Below, piece after piece: positions 31,331 through 33,224 of a stretch of DNA of 33,224 nucleotides. The translations under genes and the position numbers were made by a program. The DNA lies in assembly GCA_014382705.1 (NCBI GenBank), contig JACNJE010000053.1:1-33224 (forward strand), read 5' to 3'. The notes below the pieces were generated by a model. It worked only from the letters and a program-made list of their open reading frames with translations, ran no database searches and was not told the DNA's origin. The number at the start of each line of letters is the position of its first letter. Positions within the stretch are counted from its first letter, which is position 1. This DNA comes from Verrucomicrobiota bacterium. Its GTDB lineage: Bacteria; Verrucomicrobiota; Verrucomicrobiia; Limisphaerales; UBA1096.

Positions 31331-31669
31331 CTAAAGCAGCTCCTCGACGAGTTCCGGTGGGCGGGCGATGACAGCCCGGCGACCTTTCACGACGATTGGC
31401 CGCTCGAGCAAAATCGGGTGCGACACGATGGCGGTGAGGATGTCCTCCGCCGGCGTGTCCGGGGAGAGGCCAAGCTCGTCGTACTCATCCTCCTGGGTGC
31501 GCAGGAGGTCGTGCGCCGGGACGCCGAGCTTCTTCAGCAGGCCGGCCAGTTCCGCTTGGCCAAGCGGCGCCTTGAGGTATTCCGCCACCTCCGGTTCCTC
31601 CCCGTTTTCCCGCAGGATGCCAAGCGCTTGGCGGCTCTTCGAGCAGCGTGGGTTGTGGTAAATGATCAT
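31331..31669 (-). CDS. ArsC-family arsenate reductase-like protein
   Basis: Small thioredoxin-fold protein of the ArsC family (glutaredoxin-linked arsenate reductase type), 112 residues. YHNPRCSKSRQAL carries the catalytic Cys9 in the family position, and RPIVVKGRRAVIARPPE holds the conserved Arg residues expected to bind the oxyanion. It fits the length of the family. There is no other ars gene (arsB/acr3, arsR) nearby, so an arsenic role is uncertain; many YffB/ArsC-like proteins have other functions. Its ATG overlaps the sulfatase stop as ATGA, so the two are coupled. A full palindrome (31554-31567) encodes PLGQA. Confidence 0.85.
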   Translation of the reverse strand: MIIYHNPRCSKSRQALGILRENGEEPEVAEYLKAPLGQAELAGLLKKLGVPAHDLLRTQEDEYDELGLSPDTPAEDILTAIVSHPILLERPIVVKGRRAVIARPPELVEELL

Positions 31670-33117
31670 TCCCCTTCGGCCTCGAGCAGATGCCGCACCC
31701 GGTCGTACTCGGGGTTCACGCACTTGGCACCCCAACGCTTGAGGACGGCCAGCAGGCCCGGATCGCTCTCGGTCTTCAGCCCCTGATCACCGGTCTCCGT
31801 AATCCAGTTGTCGAGCAACCGACGATGGCGTTGCAGTTGTTTTTTGAATTTCGGATCGTTGGCCAAGTTACGAACCTCGTGCGGATCGTTGGCCAGGTCG
31901 TACAATTCCTCCGGCGCTTTTTTCGGGCCGAAGAAAACCAACTGCGTCTCGTTCATCTCGCCGTTGGCCATCATCTCGCGAAACTTTTTGGAGACCGGCC
32001 AAGGATCCTTGTAGCTCGGCTGCATGAACGGCCGGTCGGTGAGGTAGTTTCGCAGGTACTTGAATCGCGGCGTGACCAGCGCCCGGATGCGCTCGATGGT
32101 GTAGTCGCACCGGTCGCGCGCCGCGACGACGAATTTGCGCTTGGTGTAGCCCTTGGCCAAAAAGTCCGCGCCCTCCATTTGCTTCGGCACCCCGATGCCG
32201 GCGGCGGCCAAGCTGGCCGGCGCGATGTCGATGCCGCTGATCAAGTCGTTGCGAACCTGCCCCGCCGCAACGCCCGGCCCGGCGACCATCATCGGCATCC
32301 GGATGCCGCCCTCGTAAACAAACTGCTTGTGCCGGTGCAGCTTGTAGCCGTGATCGCTGAAGCAAAAAATCAGCGTGTTGTCGTACAGCCCGTCGCGCTT
32401 GAGGGCGGCGATAATCTGCCCGACTTGCTCGTCGGTCTTCAGCAGACAATCGTAATGGTGTGCGATCTCCTCCCGCACAAGCGGGATGTCCGGATAGTAC
32501 GGCGGCACCGGCACCTTGCCGCGGTCGATGACCTTGGGTGCGCGCCGACCCAGTTTCCCGCCGCCGAGCTGCACCTGCCCAAAGAACGGCTGGCCTTTTT
32601 TGCGGCCCTTCCAGCAGTCACCCGCCACCAGTGCGGCCGGTCCCCAGCCGCGTTTCCTCGGCAGGAAATCGTACATCGCGGCGGTGTCGTGCCTGAAGTT
32701 GTAATCGTCCTTGCCGCCCTCGTTGAACGTCCAGTAACCGGCGGCGCGAAACATCTCCGGCAGCGTCCGCACGCCCTTGGGCAGGCGGATGTCGTCGTAC
32801 ACCGGCCCCAAATCCTTTCCGCGAAAAGCCGCCCGGCCGCTGCGGTGGTTGTGGATGCCGAGGCTCGTCTGCATCGCGCCAACAATGATCGCCGAGCGCG
32901 TCGCCGAGCAGACACCGGCCGGGGTGTAAAAGCGGTCGAACCGGATGCCGCTCGCCGCCAGCCGGTCAATGTGCGGCGTCTTGATGACTGGATCGCCGTA
33001 GCAACCAAACCAGCCGCTGACGTCTTCAAGATAAATCCAGAGAATGTTCGGCCGCTCAACCGCCTGCGCTTGGCCAAGCGCAACCAACAGGCCCAAGAGG
33101 GAGATAGCTCTTTTCAC
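31666..33117 (-). CDS. Secreted sulfatase with CSATR signature
   Basis: Second formylglycine sulfatase, complete at 483 residues. The signal peptide is MKRAISLLGLLVALGQAQA, and a palindrome (18-bp perfect, 33065-33082) encodes its ALGQA. The mature protein opens ERPNILWIYLEDVSGWFGCYG, with Glu-Asp where many have Asp-Asp. C70-S-A-T-R74 is the C-x-A-x-R form of the modification site, and CFSDHGYKLHRHKQFVYEGG is the second metal and catalytic region. It resembles iduronate/heparan-type sulfatases in the DHGY-KLH segment, but the substrate is unproven. GTG 33117 is chosen: a -10 box lies 8 nt upstream and the signal peptide starts there. It is coupled to the ArsC-like gene. Confidence 0.93.
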   Translation of the reverse strand: MKRAISLLGLLVALGQAQAVERPNILWIYLEDVSGWFGCYGDPVIKTPHIDRLAASGIRFDRFYTPAGVCSATRSAIIVGAMQTSLGIHNHRSGRAAFRGKDLGPVYDDIRLPKGVRTLPEMFRAAGYWTFNEGGKDDYNFRHDTAAMYDFLPRKRGWGPAALVAGDCWKGRKKGQPFFGQVQLGGGKLGRRAPKVIDRGKVPVPPYYPDIPLVREEIAHHYDCLLKTDEQVGQIIAALKRDGLYDNTLIFCFSDHGYKLHRHKQFVYEGGIRMPMMVAGPGVAAGQVRNDLISGIDIAPASLAAAGIGVPKQMEGADFLAKGYTKRKFVVAARDRCDYTIERIRALVTPRFKYLRNYLTDRPFMQPSYKDPWPVSKKFREMMANGEMNETQLVFFGPKKAPEELYDLANDPHEVRNLANDPKFKKQLQRHRRLLDNWITETGDQGLKTESDPGLLAVLKRWGAKCVNPEYDRVRHLLEAEGE

Positions 33118-33125
33118 GGCGGCAG

Positions 33126-33154
33126 AAAATGCCACGGGCAACCCGGCCTGACAA
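33126..33154 (-). promoter_or_regulatory. Putative leaderless promoter of the second sulfatase
   Basis: On the minus strand TTGTCA (33154-33149), a 17-bp spacer and CATTTT (33131-33126) lie 8 nt before GTG 33117. Together with similar layouts at 6604, 17913 and 22109, this supports the GTG start. Confidence 0.5.
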
Positions 33155-33184
33155 GCAAGCGCGCTTGGCTGTCATAACTCTATG

Positions 33185-33220
33185 AAAATGTCCTCTTTTG
33201 AACTCGCTTAAAATGTCCTC
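33185..33220. repeat. Direct repeats at the right edge, possible IS end
   Basis: AAAATGTCCTC occurs at 33185-33195 and again at 33210-33220, 25 bp apart. The composition is AT-richer than the rest. Repeated short direct motifs at an end are typical of IS21-type elements, so an insertion sequence may begin here and run off the window. Only about 40 bp are visible. Confidence 0.35.
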
Positions 33221-33224
33221 ATGG

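Larger units (their letters stand above)
1281..33078. repeat. Dispersed palindrome CTTGGCCAAG (CGCTTGGCCAAGCG), 28 copies
   Basis: Core starts, found by eye: 1281, 2159, 2171, 3459, 4290, 4826, 6571, 9736, 10179, 11168, 12561, 14671, 16407, 17376, 18012, 20292, 21967, 24051, 24698, 25309, 27295, 27337, 28166, 28249, 29315, 31293, 31556, 33069. Fourteen of these are the full 14-mer. Many one-mismatch copies also occur (near 1042, 1164, 8586, 11129, 12695, 14874, 15071, 22096, 28109). Eleven of the 28 cores lie in gaps, though gaps are only about 7 % of the window. Ten in-gene copies are read as LGQ and seven as LAK. The element has no protein of its own and no target duplication, so it is a sequence motif rather than an inserted element. 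Confidence 0.95.

Noticed and set aside
1-33224. CRISPR array formed by the repeated motif
   Set aside because: Copies are spaced irregularly by hundreds to thousands of bases and lie within genes; there are no regular spacers and no cas genes.

Overview
The window is GC-rich (roughly 60-65 %), densely coded DNA, most likely from a Verrucomicrobiota bacterium (Pedosphaera/Limisphaerales-like). This placement is an inference from gene content: secreted formylglycine sulfatases, a CotH-kinase protein, a CehA/McbA-type metallohydrolase, a DUF6797-like exported protein, PIG-L deacetylase and few clear Shine-Dalgarno sites. No rRNA or tRNA gene was seen.

Layout, left to right. 1-3048: a sulfatase cut by the left edge (-), a small exported Lys/Glu-rich protein with a clean terminator, and a two-domain CbiX chelatase. 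3049-9093: DUF1015 protein (-), an EF-G paralogue, and a PHP-type metallohydrolase with two EF-hands. 9094-9597: a decayed hicBA toxin-antitoxin pair. 9598-15675: a CUT1-type sugar ABC importer on the minus strand (binding protein, two permeases). Its likely ATPase lies beyond an opposite-strand CotH gene and is coupled to a dihaem cytochrome c lipoprotein. 16472-20282: EamA transporter, MarR regulator and a DUF6797-like exported protein. 20434-21913: a compact mercury cassette (merO/promoter, MerR, thioredoxin-MerC-like fusion, thioredoxin-fold protein) without merA. 22147-25304: clpP-clpX-aminotransferase. 25379-25972: a Y1/REP-associated transposase between inverted REP-like hairpins. 26089-30379: exported cyclophilin-FKBP fusion (-), then a membrane protein and an ABC ATPase. 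30384-33117: PIG-L, ArsC-family reductase and a second sulfatase, all on the minus strand. The right edge may be the end of an insertion sequence.

The most striking signal is not a gene. The palindrome CTTGGCCAAG, usually extended to CGCTTGGCCAAGCG, occurs at least 28 times by eye, where well under one copy is expected from base composition. It lies in genes and gaps, is about five-fold enriched in gaps, and often lies within about 65 bp of a start codon. Inside genes it is read only as (x)LGQA or (R)LAK(R), never in the third frame (AWPS). In four secreted proteins it, or a one-mismatch copy, encodes the ALGQA end of the signal peptide. At three starts its TTGGCC half lies exactly 17 bp from a TANNNT -10-like box. 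It resembles the cyanobacterial HIP1 type of highly iterated palindrome but has a different sequence.

Several genes also show a -10-like hexamer 6-9 nt before an ATG or GTG, which suggests leaderless transcripts. This decided several starts (16472, 17949, 20475, 22147, 33117). Gaps not described elsewhere: 12607-12822 holds an inverted repeat and a one-mismatch palindrome copy; 21914-22146 holds one full palindrome and the clpP promoter; 20283-20433 holds one palindrome and an A-rich tract.
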